Part shown: one piece after another, positions 37,984 through 46,348 of the stretch
Layout of the letters: each line of letters begins with the position of its first letter
Numbering within the stretch: the first letter of the stretch is position 1
NCBI GenBank assembly: GCA_902787975.1
Contig: CADAIP010000002.1
Location: forward strand, 109,508 to 173,507
Length of the DNA: 64,000 nt
Reading direction: 5' to 3'
Source: Oscillospiraceae bacterium
Lineage (GTDB): Bacteria > Bacillota > Clostridia > Saccharofermentanales > Saccharofermentanaceae
Program-made: the position numbers and the translations under genes
The notes under the pieces: model-generated
Database searches by the model: none
What the model saw: only the letters and a program-made list of their open reading frames with translations
What the model was told of the DNA's origin: nothing

Positions 37984-38463
37984 ATAATGTTTTACAGTAA
38001 ATTCAACGCCCTTAGCACTCATTACCGGCGGTTCCTCTTCTTCTAATTCCCACTCGGGATCTTCATCAAGATTCGGGAACCAGCAGTCTGCTTCAAACTC
38101 AGCCCTTATGCTGGTAATTATCGCCTTGTCGCAAAGGCCGATGAGAGAGTTATAAAGTGAAGCGCCGCCTATGAGATAAACCTCATCTGCACTAAGCTCA
38201 AGGAAATCTTCAAGCTCGTTTACGGAATGAAGGACCATAGCGCCCTCCTTCTCGTAATCAAAGCTCCTGGACATGATTACGTTGACTCTGTTAGGCAGAA
38301 GTCTCTGGCCGGGGAAAGTCTCAAGTGTCTTTCTTCCGTATACGACAGTATGTCCTGCCGTATATTTCTTGAATACACCTTTCTGATCTTCAGGCAAAGA
38401 AATAAGAAGATGTCCCTGATTTCCGATTGCCCAATTCTTATCAACTGCTGAAATAGCTATCAT
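37969..38463 (-). CDS. folA: Dihydrofolate reductase
   Basis: 164 aa. Regenerates tetrahydrofolate from dihydrofolate with NADPH, completing the cycle begun by ThyA. IGNQGHLLISLPEDQKGF-type region with the acidic catalytic residue replaced in the usual place by Asp in PEDQ, GRKTLE, and the C-terminal YLIGGASLYN. SD GAGGGG upstream. Last of thyA - histidine phosphatase - folA. The 3' end overlaps the shared terminator stem. Confidence 0.95.
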   Translation of the reverse strand: MIAISAVDKNWAIGNQGHLLISLPEDQKGVFKKYTAGHTVVYGRKTLETFPGQRLLPNRVNVIMSRSFDYEKEGAMVLHSVNELEDFLELSADEVYLIGGASLYNSLIGLCDKAIITSIRAEFEADCWFPNLDEDPEWELEEEEPPVMSAKGVEFTVKHYKRKA

Positions 38464-38468
38464 GATTA

Positions 38469-39182
38469 TTACCCCTCAAAAATCTTAGTAAAGTATCCTG
38501 ACTGTGACATAGGCTCACCTGCTTCTGCCAGGTGTCTGCAATCGCTGAACGTCTGTACTCTGAAAGTCGCTTCACCGGGAATCCTTTCTTCAGAACCCAA
38601 TATGGTAAGAGCAGTCGGCTGCATTATCATTCCCTGCCAGAGAACCGGTGCTGCAACTCCGATGAGATGACTGACAATAAGCGCTGTAACACCGAAATGA
38701 CAGAATAACACGATATTATCGTCATTATGCTCTATGACATCATAGAAGCCTTTATCGTTTCTCTTATATCCGTGTTTTTCGAGAAGTGCATCTATTCCGT
38801 CATAGACTTCCTGGGCGTGTTTAGCAATATCTCCGGACTTCATGATATCTGTTTCAGCCCACTTATCTTTGTCATGGAGCTCATCCCAGTTATTGAAGTC
38901 TCTGGGAAAGAAATCCCAGGCAATAGTCCACTGCTTCTCCTGCTCGTCCCAGATCCTGTAGTAGAATTCCTGAAGCCATTCACAAGTAACTGCTTCTCTT
39001 CCGGTCTTCTTCAAAGATACGGAACAGGTATCCTTAGCTCTTCCCATAGGAGAACAATAAATCTGCTTTATGTCCCATTTAGCAACGCGTTCAGAGAGGA
39101 TCTCAGCCTCGCGCCAGCCTTTTTCAGTAAGTGAATCCTTCTCGTAATCAGGATCACCGTGTCTTATAAATATTAACTTCAT
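38469..39182 (-). CDS. Histidine phosphatase superfamily protein
   Basis: 237 aa, phosphoglycerate-mutase-like fold. RHG catalytic motif at residues 7-9 (FIRHGDPDYE), Arg in CSPMGRAKDT, and the second catalytic His in FCHFGVTA near residue 188. An extra aromatic-rich insert (about 88-110, FYYRIWDEQEK and FPRDFNNW) sits over the active site. Substrate is unknown; location between thyA and folA (5 nt from folA, 14 nt from thyA) hints at a folate- or nucleotide-related dephosphorylation. Confidence 0.85.
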   Translation of the reverse strand: MKLIFIRHGDPDYEKDSLTEKGWREAEILSERVAKWDIKQIYCSPMGRAKDTCSVSLKKTGREAVTCEWLQEFYYRIWDEQEKQWTIAWDFFPRDFNNWDELHDKDKWAETDIMKSGDIAKHAQEVYDGIDALLEKHGYKRNDKGFYDVIEHNDDNIVLFCHFGVTALIVSHLIGVAAPVLWQGMIMQPTALTILGSEERIPGEATFRVQTFSDCRHLAEAGEPMSQSGYFTKIFEG

Positions 39183-39196
39183 TCAATTACCGCCAA

Positions 39197-40030
39197 TCAG
39201 ACTGCTACAGGGATTCCCTTGATCTTGGGACCGGCCTCATAGCCTTCAAGCCTGATGTTATCTGTTGTGAACTGATAGAAATCAGTAATGCCTTCATCAA
39301 GAACGAGCTTCGGAGCCGGATACTTGGGCATCTCGATAAGTTCCTTAACGATATCAACATGACGGTCATAGATGTGAGCATCTGCGATAACGTGTACGAA
39401 CTCGCCAACTTCAAGGCCTGAACATCTTGCCATGAGATGTACCAGAACAGCGTACTGGCATACGTTCCAGGCATTTGCAACAAGCATGTCATTACTTCTC
39501 TGATTGAGTATTGCGTTAAGCTTATTGCCTGTTACATTAAATGTCATTGAATAAGCACAGGGATACAAGTGCATCTCTGAAAGATCCTGATGTACATAGA
39601 TATTAGTCATGATCCTTCTTGAAGAAGGATTATTCTTAAGATCGTAAAGAACACGGTCAACCTGGTCGAACTCGCCTTCCTTATATTTATGCTTTACGCC
39701 AAGCTGATATCCGTATGCCTTGCCGATAGAACCTGTCTCATCAGCCCATGAATCCCAGATATGAGAATTCAGATCGTTGACATTATTGGACTTCTTCTGC
39801 CAGATCCAGAGGAGCTCATCTACAGCCGCCTTGAAATTAATCCAGCGCTGAGTAAACATCGGAAATTCCTCTGCAAGGTTATAACGGTTTACGATTGCAA
39901 ATGCCTTATATGTATAAGCCGGAGCACCATCATCAGCCCAATGGGGCCTTACCTTGTCATTGATGGTTGAATAGCCTGAATTAAGTATCGTTCTAATGTT
40001 CTCATCGAAAATATCATCTGCTCGACTCAT
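39197..40030 (-). CDS. thyA: Thymidylate synthase, phi3T/B. subtilis ThyA type
   Basis: 277 aa from the ATG at 40030 (GGTGG five bases upstream). Methylates dUMP to dTMP with methylene-THF. Catalytic Cys158 in HLYPCAYSM; the usual PPCH His is replaced by Ala and the surrounding LKNNPSSRR, LWIWQKKSNNVNDLN and YGYQLG wording matches the B. subtilis ThyA of phage phi3T origin rather than ThyB/E. coli ThyA. RSND and IADAHIYDRH are in place. First gene of thyA-phosphatase-folA. Confidence 0.95.
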   Translation of the reverse strand: MSRADDIFDENIRTILNSGYSTINDKVRPHWADDGAPAYTYKAFAIVNRYNLAEEFPMFTQRWINFKAAVDELLWIWQKKSNNVNDLNSHIWDSWADETGSIGKAYGYQLGVKHKYKEGEFDQVDRVLYDLKNNPSSRRIMTNIYVHQDLSEMHLYPCAYSMTFNVTGNKLNAILNQRSNDMLVANAWNVCQYAVLVHLMARCSGLEVGEFVHVIADAHIYDRHVDIVKELIEMPKYPAPKLVLDEGITDFYQFTTDNIRLEGYEAGPKIKGIPVAV

Positions 40031-40063
40031 GAAATCCACCGCCTTTATTTTGATAGTTTTGAT

Positions 40064-40211
40064 TATAACAAACATACGAGTAACTTGCTTGCGTAAGTGA
40101 GCAATGTCAGGTCGGAGCTATGCTCCGGAACTGAACATAAGCGAACTTACGATAAGTAAGGGTTGCGAGTGTTTGTTATATCCGAGCGAAGCGAGGAATA
40201 TAACAAACATA
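40064..40211. repeat. Composite palindromic repeat with three copies of TATAACAAACA
   Basis: TATAACAAACA at 40064-40074 (plus), its inverse TGTTTGTTATA at 40170-40180, and again TATAACAAACA at 40199-40209; the outer pair extends to 13-bp direct repeats. Inside are hairpins: TTGCT...AGCAA (40085-40104), CGGAGC-TAT-GCTCCG (~40113-40127), CTTAC-GATAA-GTAAG (40146-40160). No ORF. It could be a REP/MITE-like mobile or regulatory element; the copy nearest thyA supplies a TATAAT-like -10 (40062-40067). Confidence 0.6.
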
Positions 40212-40270
40212 AGGAAAACTTTAAGGCAAAAAAATAACCTCCGTACAATGTACGAAGGTTATCTTTGAGT

Positions 40271-40347
40271 TGGTCGGAGTGACGGGACTTGAACCCACGA
40301 CCTCTTGCTCCCTAAGCAAGCACTCTAGCCACCTGAGCTACACCCCG
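40271..40347 (-). tRNA. tRNA-Pro (anticodon AGG)
   Basis: 77 nt including an encoded CCA. Acceptor CGGGGTG pairs with CACTCCG (one G-U), C1-G72 pair and A73 as in bacterial tRNA-Pro. Anticodon stem CTTGC/GCAAG closes the loop TTAGGGA, giving anticodon AGG. The D-loop is one base longer than in the neighbouring tRNA. AGG is unusual for a bacterial proline tRNA. Confidence 0.93.
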
Positions 40348-40375
40348 ATGATCACGCTCTGTTAGGAAAAATTAT

Positions 40376-40451
40376 TGGTCGGAGTGGCGGGACTTGAACC
40401 CACGGCCTCCTGCTCCCGAAGCAGGCACTCTACCACCTGAGCCACACCCCG
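40376..40451 (-). tRNA. tRNA-Pro (anticodon CGG)
   Basis: 76 nt with encoded CCA. Acceptor CGGGGTG/CACTCCG, anticodon stem CCTGC/GCAGG, loop TTCGGGA, anticodon CGG. It is 28 nt upstream of the AGG tRNA and clearly its paralogue. Confidence 0.96.
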
Positions 40452-40531
40452 ATGGAGTATTTCCTCTAACAAGCCTATAAATCTTATAACAACATAAAAG
40501 ATTATGCAAGTACTTATTTTCTTATATTAGA

Positions 40532-40561
40532 AATAAAAACCGCGCCCATAAAGAGCGCGGT
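40532..40561 (-). terminator. Intrinsic terminator of the ileS-to-rpsA operon
   Basis: ACCGCGC / GCGCGGT stem (40539-40545 with 40555-40561), followed on the minus strand by TTTTTATTT. 27 nt past the IspH-S1 stop. Confidence 0.9.
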
Positions 40562-40587
40562 CTGAAACTCAATTAAAAGCTTTAAGA

Positions 40588-42609
40588 TTAAGCTTCGTCT
40601 GTTGACTCAGGTGCTTCCTCAGCAGCCTCTTCAGCAGGAGCTTCCTCGACCTCAGGATCGATAGGAGCAACTTCCTTGATGGAGATGGAGATTCTTCTCT
40701 CCTCAGGTTCGATCTTGATAACCTTAGCCTGAACAACCTGACCTACTGAAAGAACATCCTCAGGCTTCTCAAGTCTTCTGGAAGAGATCTGAGATACGTG
40801 GCAGAGTGCGTCGAGGTCGGGCTCAAGCTGTACGAAAGCGCCGAACTTTGTAAGACGGACTACTGTACCCTGAACGATGCAACCAACAGGCATTCTCTCT
40901 TCGATGTTGTAGTAAGGATCATCCTCAAGCTTCTTGTAGCCCAAAGAGATCTTCTTTGTTTCTTTATCGAAAGACTTAACGTAAACGTCAACTTCCTCAC
41001 CAACCTTGAGAACGTCAGCAGGCTTAGCGTTGCGGCTCCATGAGAGCTCGGAAACGTGAACGAGTCCGTCAACACCGCCGATATCGATGAATGCACCGAA
41101 ATCTACGAGGCTTCTGACAACACCTGTATAGTGCTTGCCTTCCTCAATGTTGTCCCAGATCTCTGCAGACTTCTTACGGCGCTCTTCGGAAGCAATGATT
41201 CTGTGGCTTCCTGAAATTCTGAGACGGCCCTTCTCTGTGTCGAACTTAGTAACAACGATCTCGAGAACCTGGCCTACATAAGACTCAAGGTCCTTAACTT
41301 CGCCGGTCTTGATCTGTGTTCTGTGGATATAGATATCAACGCCCTTGTAAGAACCGATAACACCGTCCTTAACTGTACGTGTGATCTTAACTTCGATAGG
41401 AGTCTTGTTCTTGAATGCTTCCTCGATCTCTGCTCTGCCCTTCTCGGACTCAACATCATTCTTGGAAAGGATGATCTCCTTACCCTGATCGGAATTCTTG
41501 ATGCTTCTTACCTTAACGGTAACTTCTGTGTGATCGGCAATAGCCTTTTCAAGATCGAAGTCAGGATCCGAATCAAACTCCTTACGTGAAATTCTACCTT
41601 CGGACTTGTCGTGTACGTCTACATAAACATAGTCGTCATCTGCAGATGTGATCGTGCCCTTTACTACAGCACCTCTTCTAACCTGCGCAATTAAATCGAC
41701 AGCATTGGCAAACTCTGTGTCAAAGCCCTGATTTGTGATCTTCTCTTCTTCGTTCATTTGTTGAACAACCTCCAAAATAATAGCTTCCGGTGTAGATGCA
41801 CCCGCTGTGATCCCGACTTTATCCGTCCGGAGTATCTTCCCTTCCGAGATGAGATTCCGTACTTCTGTGCCCGAGTTCACAAGGAATGTTCTTGCACAAC
41901 GACCTTTGCAGATGTCCAAAAGCTTAGTGGTGTTCGAACTGTGAGCAGAACCGATGACTATCATCGAATCTGATTTCTCAGAGAGCGAAGCGGCTTCCTT
42001 TTGCCTACTTTCAGTCGTAATACATATTGTATCAAAAACATTATATTTTTCAATTTTATTTTTAACTGTTTGACAGATTTTTTTGAATGCGGCACTCGAA
42101 AACGTCGTCTGGGATATCAATATTGCACTTTCAAGCGGAAAATCGAGGCTCTCAAGATCCTCCGGATCCTTTATTACAGCGCATTTGACGCCGGTCCCCT
42201 CTGCTTCGCCCAAAATACCCGTAACTTCAGGATGGCCTTTAGTTCCGGTGATAATAATATTCATACCATTAAGAGCATTCTCCCTGACGATCTTATGGAT
42301 CTTCGATACGAAGGGACAGGTCATATCCCTGATCTCACAGTTTTTGCTATTTAAAATCTCAATTTCATCAGGAGTAACGCCGTGAGCCCTGACGATTACT
42401 ACAGAACCCTCAGGACAGTCTTCAGCTTTCTCGCAGATCTCAAAACCGCCTTCGAGAAGCTTATCAACTACATATCTGTTATGGACTATCTCGCCGAGCA
42501 TAACGAGCTTTCTGTCATCAGAACGCTCTGCGACAGCATTCTGGGCTGCCGTTACAGCATTCTTAACTCCGAAGCAGAAACCGGATGACTTGGCGATCGT
42601 TATATCCAT
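40588..42609 (-). CDS. ispH: IspH (HMBPP reductase) fused to ribosomal protein S1-like repeats
   Basis: 673 aa. N-terminal ~285 residues are 4-hydroxy-3-methylbut-2-enyl diphosphate reductase, the last MEP enzyme making IPP and DMAPP; 4Fe-4S ligands Cys12, Cys98 and Cys196 are present, as are HGVTP and TGTKGHPEV. After a short linker come four S1 RNA-binding repeats (starting about 305, 395, 480 and 565) of the rpsA type, the third and fourth best conserved (DFGAFIDIGGVDGLVHVSEL and KFGAFVQL), and an acidic tail. This fusion is known from Clostridia. One-base overlap with cmk. Confidence 0.96.
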   Translation of the reverse strand: MDITIAKSSGFCFGVKNAVTAAQNAVAERSDDRKLVMLGEIVHNRYVVDKLLEGGFEICEKAEDCPEGSVVIVRAHGVTPDEIEILNSKNCEIRDMTCPFVSKIHKIVRENALNGMNIIITGTKGHPEVTGILGEAEGTGVKCAVIKDPEDLESLDFPLESAILISQTTFSSAAFKKICQTVKNKIEKYNVFDTICITTESRQKEAASLSEKSDSMIVIGSAHSSNTTKLLDICKGRCARTFLVNSGTEVRNLISEGKILRTDKVGITAGASTPEAIILEVVQQMNEEEKITNQGFDTEFANAVDLIAQVRRGAVVKGTITSADDDYVYVDVHDKSEGRISRKEFDSDPDFDLEKAIADHTEVTVKVRSIKNSDQGKEIILSKNDVESEKGRAEIEEAFKNKTPIEVKITRTVKDGVIGSYKGVDIYIHRTQIKTGEVKDLESYVGQVLEIVVTKFDTEKGRLRISGSHRIIASEERRKKSAEIWDNIEEGKHYTGVVRSLVDFGAFIDIGGVDGLVHVSELSWSRNAKPADVLKVGEEVDVYVKSFDKETKKISLGYKKLEDDPYYNIEERMPVGCIVQGTVVRLTKFGAFVQLEPDLDALCHVSQISSRRLEKPEDVLSVGQVVQAKVIKIEPEERRISISIKEVAPIDPEVEEAPAEEAAEEAPESTDEA

Positions 42610-43283
42610 TACTTATCTTCTTCGTCCAGTTGGCTGATGAGGAATTCTCTTGTTCCTTCAATATCATACTTACCTGTATCGATAACTATCGCTTCGGGAA
42701 CCTGGATAAGAGGTGATGCGGCTCTTGTGGAGTCCTGCTCATCTCTATATTTAATATCTCTTAAAACTTCTTCATATGTCTGAGAGTGATCGCCTGCTGC
42801 TTCAAGCTCGGCAAGTCTTCTCTCTGCTCTAACTTCAGGAGCACACAAAACGAAAAACTTATACTTTGCATCAGGAAGTACAACGGAAGCGATATCTCTG
42901 CCGTCAAGTACGAATGTCTGGTTCTTAGCGATTTCTCTCTGAAGAGAAACCATTGCAGTTCTTACAAAAGGAAGTGCGGAAATATCAGATGCGGCAATCG
43001 ATGTCTGGGGCGTTCTGAGTTCGCCCGTTACATCCTCACCATCAAGGATCATGTGCTGGACGCCGTCAACAAACTCTACTTCGATCTTAACTTCATCCAT
43101 CATCTTCTTTACTGCATCAGCATCCTTGGGGTTGATGCCCTTCTTGATGGAAGCTACGGCACAGGTTCTGTACATTGCACCTGTATCGAGATACATGATG
43201 CCGAGTTCTTTTGCGACACCTTTAGCTAGTGTGCTCTTGCCTGATCCTGAAGGTCCGTCGATAGCGATCTGATAAATACCCAT
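42609..43283 (-). CDS. cmk: Cytidylate kinase
   Basis: 224 aa P-loop kinase making CDP from CMP. Walker A DGPSGSGKSTLAK (9-21), CMP-binding YLDTGAMYRT, and VLDGRDIASVVLPDA with the RDEQDSTRAASPL region. The cmk-ispH/rpsA order with a one-base overlap is common in Firmicutes. Starts 12 nt after the RpiR-type regulator. Confidence 0.97.
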   Translation of the reverse strand: MGIYQIAIDGPSGSGKSTLAKGVAKELGIMYLDTGAMYRTCAVASIKKGINPKDADAVKKMMDEVKIEVEFVDGVQHMILDGEDVTGELRTPQTSIAASDISALPFVRTAMVSLQREIAKNQTFVLDGRDIASVVLPDAKYKFFVLCAPEVRAERRLAELEAAGDHSQTYEEVLRDIKYRDEQDSTRAASPLIQVPEAIVIDTGKYDIEGTREFLISQLDEEDK

Positions 43284-43295
43284 AATATAACTCCT

Positions 43296-44183
43296 TTATA
43301 AAATGTCTCCGTCTTCTGTATTTCTGTCTCTTCCCGTCTCATATACGCGGTACTGTGACCATAATGTCTCAAGTGATTCCAGGGATGACTGGATATGTTC
43401 TTTCCTGTGCATGCCCAGCGATACCAGCAATGCGTTGATAAGAGAGAGCGGCGCCGTAAGCGAATCAACAAAAGATGCCATTGAAGACTTCGCGAAAAGC
43501 TTGATATCGGCATATTCAGTCATTGCCGTATCATCCTTGTCGGTGATCGCAATGATCGTTGCGCCCTTGTCTTTTGCATATCCCATTGAATTTATTGTTC
43601 TTGCTGAGTATCTAGGGAAAGAAATGCCGATCATGACATCACCTTTTCCGATAGGCATGATCTGCTCGAAAAGCTCATTGGTGCATGTACTTCTTACAAG
43701 TACGACATCATCGAAAAGAAGCGTCATATAAAAGTGCATAAACTCAGACAAAGGAGCAGAAGCCCTGATGCCCATGATATAGATCTTGCGGGCATTGAGA
43801 ATTGAATTTACTGCTTTGCCGAATTCCTTTTCATCTATTGAATTAAGAGATTCCCTTAAGTTTGAAATATCCTGAGCAACTACGGATCTCAAAGCTTCGC
43901 TGTCGCTGTCGAATCTCTCGGCAAGTCCTAATCTCTGAACTGAAGTAAGTTTTGATTTGAGATCTTCCTGAAGAGCTTTCTGGAATTCAGGATAACCTTC
44001 AAACCCGAGCTCCGTTGTAAATCTTACAACTGTTGATTCGGATACCCCTACTTCTTCACCAAGCTTTGATGCCGTCATGTATGCAGCTTTGTCGTAAGAT
44101 TCCAGAATGAAGTTTGCAATGGCCTTATGGCCCTTGCTCATATTTGAGACAGACTTCTCAATGAGTTCAAGCGTCCCCGTCAT
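43296..44183 (-). CDS. MurR/RpiR-family transcriptional regulator
   Basis: 295 aa from the ATG at 44183 (AGGTGA site upstream); the longer frame would run further into scpB. N-terminal HTH_6 domain (about 1-75, MTASKLGEEVGVSESTVVRF) and C-terminal SIS phosphosugar-binding domain (about 125-255, IYIMGIRASAPLSEF, SFPRYSARTINSM). Normally senses a phosphosugar. No sugar gene lies nearby; its operon partners are scpAB and cmk, so the target is not evident. Overlaps scpB by 17 nt. Confidence 0.9.
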   Translation of the reverse strand: MTGTLELIEKSVSNMSKGHKAIANFILESYDKAAYMTASKLGEEVGVSESTVVRFTTELGFEGYPEFQKALQEDLKSKLTSVQRLGLAERFDSDSEALRSVVAQDISNLRESLNSIDEKEFGKAVNSILNARKIYIMGIRASAPLSEFMHFYMTLLFDDVVLVRSTCTNELFEQIMPIGKGDVMIGISFPRYSARTINSMGYAKDKGATIIAITDKDDTAMTEYADIKLFAKSSMASFVDSLTAPLSLINALLVSLGMHRKEHIQSSLESLETLWSQYRVYETGRDRNTEDGDIL

Positions 44184-44838
44184 CTGACTCACCTTCTTCA
44201 TCTTCCTCATTCTTAGGATTCATGAGGCTCTCAATGGATATCTGCTTATCTTCACCGCCTGCGGCTTCCTTGAGGGAATCTTCCATGTCTCTGATGGTCT
44301 GATAGCTCATGAGTTCGAGCGGCGGGAGATCTCTTACTGATTCAATGCCGAATTCAGTAAGGAACTTCTTGGATGTCTTGAAAAGAGACGGCCTTCCGGG
44401 TGCATCGAGATTACCTGCTTCTTCGATCCATCCTCTGTCCAGCAACCTGGAAATGATGGAATCCGAAGATACACCACGAACGAGCTCAACCTGGGCTCTC
44501 GTGCAGGGCTGATTATATGCGATTACAGCAAGTGTCTCATATGAAGCCTGTGAAAGCGGCGGAGTCTGTCTGGGGCCGAACATCCTGTCCAGGATCTTCT
44601 TCTGTGAAGGTCTTGTCATGATCGCATATGAATCTTCTGTCCTTCTGATCTCAAGTCCGCTCCAGGGATTGGATGAATATCTTTCCGTAAGTGACTTGAG
44701 CGCTTCCAAAACGGCATTCTTGGAACAGTTCAGGATATCAGCAAGCTTGTCGACAGAGACAGGATCTCCTGAAATAAACAATATTGATTCGATTGCAGCC
44801 GGCAATTCCTGCGCAGTTACTTTAAAATCATCTTCCAT
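44167..44838 (-). CDS. scpB: Segregation and condensation protein B
   Basis: 223 aa. Kleisin-associated winged-helix subunit of the SMC-ScpAB condensin. Two wHTH domains; AAIESILFISGDPVS, ALKSLTERY and the EVLAVIAYNQP-type block (YETLAVIAYNQPCTRAQVE) with FKTSKKFLTEFGI. The C-terminal ~35 residues are acidic and disordered. One base from scpA. Confidence 0.95.
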   Translation of the reverse strand: MEDDFKVTAQELPAAIESILFISGDPVSVDKLADILNCSKNAVLEALKSLTERYSSNPWSGLEIRRTEDSYAIMTRPSQKKILDRMFGPRQTPPLSQASYETLAVIAYNQPCTRAQVELVRGVSSDSIISRLLDRGWIEEAGNLDAPGRPSLFKTSKKFLTEFGIESVRDLPPLELMSYQTIRDMEDSLKEAAGGEDKQISIESLMNPKNEEDEEGESDDGDA

Positions 44839-44839
44839 A

Positions 44840-45598
44840 TCAGACCTTCTTCTCCTCTATCGATATCTCACCGAAGTTTCTGTCCTGTTCAACATTTATC
44901 TTATTATCTCTGACCAGTTCCAACACAGCCAGAAAGCTGACGACTTTGTCCATCTTCTCTGCTTTCTTTCCGAAAAGGCTGCTGAATAAGATCTTTCCCT
45001 TGCCGGTTATGCTGCGCCAGATCGATTTGATCCTCTCTTTTACCGACATCTTGTCTTTTCTCAAGATGTGCTTGATCTTTGCAGTGATATCGGTAAAACG
45101 GCTGTCATTACGTTCATTTATTATCGCAACGGCTTCATTGAATTCCTCAATGGAGAAAGCCTGTTCGGCAGGTGCGATGGTAATGCCCAGTGATTTTGCA
45201 GTTGAAGCATAGCGGAATCTTGCACCGTCGAATTTGTCTCTTCTCTCTTTAAGATCAGATGCGAAAACACGGCATCTCTTGTATCTCATAAGCGAAATGA
45301 CAAGTTCTTCTCTCGGGTCAACAACATCTTCACCTGAACCCAGTGCTGCCTGCATCCCGGGGAGCATCATGCGTGACTTGATCGAAACAAGAGTTGCGCC
45401 CATAACGAGAAAATCAGAAGCAAGCTCCATGTCGAATTCCTTCATGGATTCGATATAGTCCATGTACTGTGAAGTAATGGTGCTTATCGGAATATCGTAA
45501 ATATCAACGTCGTTCTTTTCGATAAGATGCAAGAGCAGGTCCAAAGGGCCTTCGAATTGTCTTAATTTGATCTCCGGCTTTACCGCTTGCTCGAGCAT
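44840..45598 (-). CDS. scpA: Segregation and condensation protein A (kleisin)
   Basis: 252 aa from the ATG at 45598; the longer frame overlaps the M50 gene by 65 nt and lacks the family N-terminus. KLRQFEGPLDLLLHLIEKNDVDIYDIPIS-type opening (residues ~9 on) and a C-terminal winged helix that binds the SMC head. The middle (residues ~90-200) is longer and more charged than in Bacillus. Part of the condensin pair with scpB. Confidence 0.94.
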   Translation of the reverse strand: MLEQAVKPEIKLRQFEGPLDLLLHLIEKNDVDIYDIPISTITSQYMDYIESMKEFDMELASDFLVMGATLVSIKSRMMLPGMQAALGSGEDVVDPREELVISLMRYKRCRVFASDLKERRDKFDGARFRYASTAKSLGITIAPAEQAFSIEEFNEAVAIINERNDSRFTDITAKIKHILRKDKMSVKERIKSIWRSITGKGKILFSSLFGKKAEKMDKVVSFLAVLELVRDNKINVEQDRNFGEISIEEKKV

Positions 45599-45602
45599 AG
45601 TA

Positions 45603-46340
45603 TTACAGACCTGCCATTTGCAAAAGCGTGTAGAAAGGCATACAGATAAGGTTGATAAGCCACTCAAAAGGCAGCTTGATGATGTTGATGGCGTAGCCCA
45701 GAATGGAAATACGGGTAAACATGCTTAACAAGAACAGTACCCAGATGGCCATAGGTGAAAATCTCTGGAACTTTCTGTAAAAGTCTGAACTTTTGAACTT
45801 GTAAGGAAGGAGTTCCTCAAGTACGTGGAAACCGTCCAAAGGCGGGATCGGCAAAAGGTTAAATGCAAGAAGCATCATCGAGAACTGATATGTGTACTCG
45901 AAAGCTTCATAAAGTGCCTTAAGAACTATCTCCCCGTTAGTACCGTTATACTTTACGTATAAAGAACCAAAAAGGATCGCAAGTATCGAAGCTAATAATC
46001 CGACGACAAAGTTACCCGTAACGCCGGCAAGATGAACCATTATGTTCATCCCGCGTTGGCTCTTGAATCTGTGAAGGTTTCTGGGGTTATACATGACGGG
46101 TTTGCCCCAGCCGAAACCAGCGATGAGAAGCAGGATCGTTCCGACAGGATCGACGTGAGCAATAGGGTTGAGAGTAAGTCTTCCCATATTTCTCGGCGTC
46201 GGGTCACCCAGCCATACCGCTACAGCCGCATGCATGAACTCATGAACTGAGAATGACAGCGTCAGAGCAAACAGGAATATGATGAGATAGTAAATTATCT
46301 CCTGGATTGACAATCCTTGTCTGAACAGATCTATTATCAT
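45603..46340 (-). CDS. Site-2 protease family (M50) membrane metalloprotease
   Basis: 245 aa, about six helices. HEFMH (33-37) gives the zinc site, and NLLPIPPLDG (~165-175) the third ligand. No PDZ domain, so it is the short SpoIVFB/YwhC-like type rather than RseP. It commonly precedes scpA in Firmicutes. Starts 8 nt after ileS. Substrate unknown. Confidence 0.92.
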   Translation of the reverse strand: MIIDLFRQGLSIQEIIYYLIIFLFALTLSFSVHEFMHAAVAVWLGDPTPRNMGRLTLNPIAHVDPVGTILLLIAGFGWGKPVMYNPRNLHRFKSQRGMNIMVHLAGVTGNFVVGLLASILAILFGSLYVKYNGTNGEIVLKALYEAFEYTYQFSMMLLAFNLLPIPPLDGFHVLEELLPYKFKSSDFYRKFQRFSPMAIWVLFLLSMFTRISILGYAINIIKLPFEWLINLICMPFYTLLQMAGL

Positions 46341-46348
46341 AAATTACC

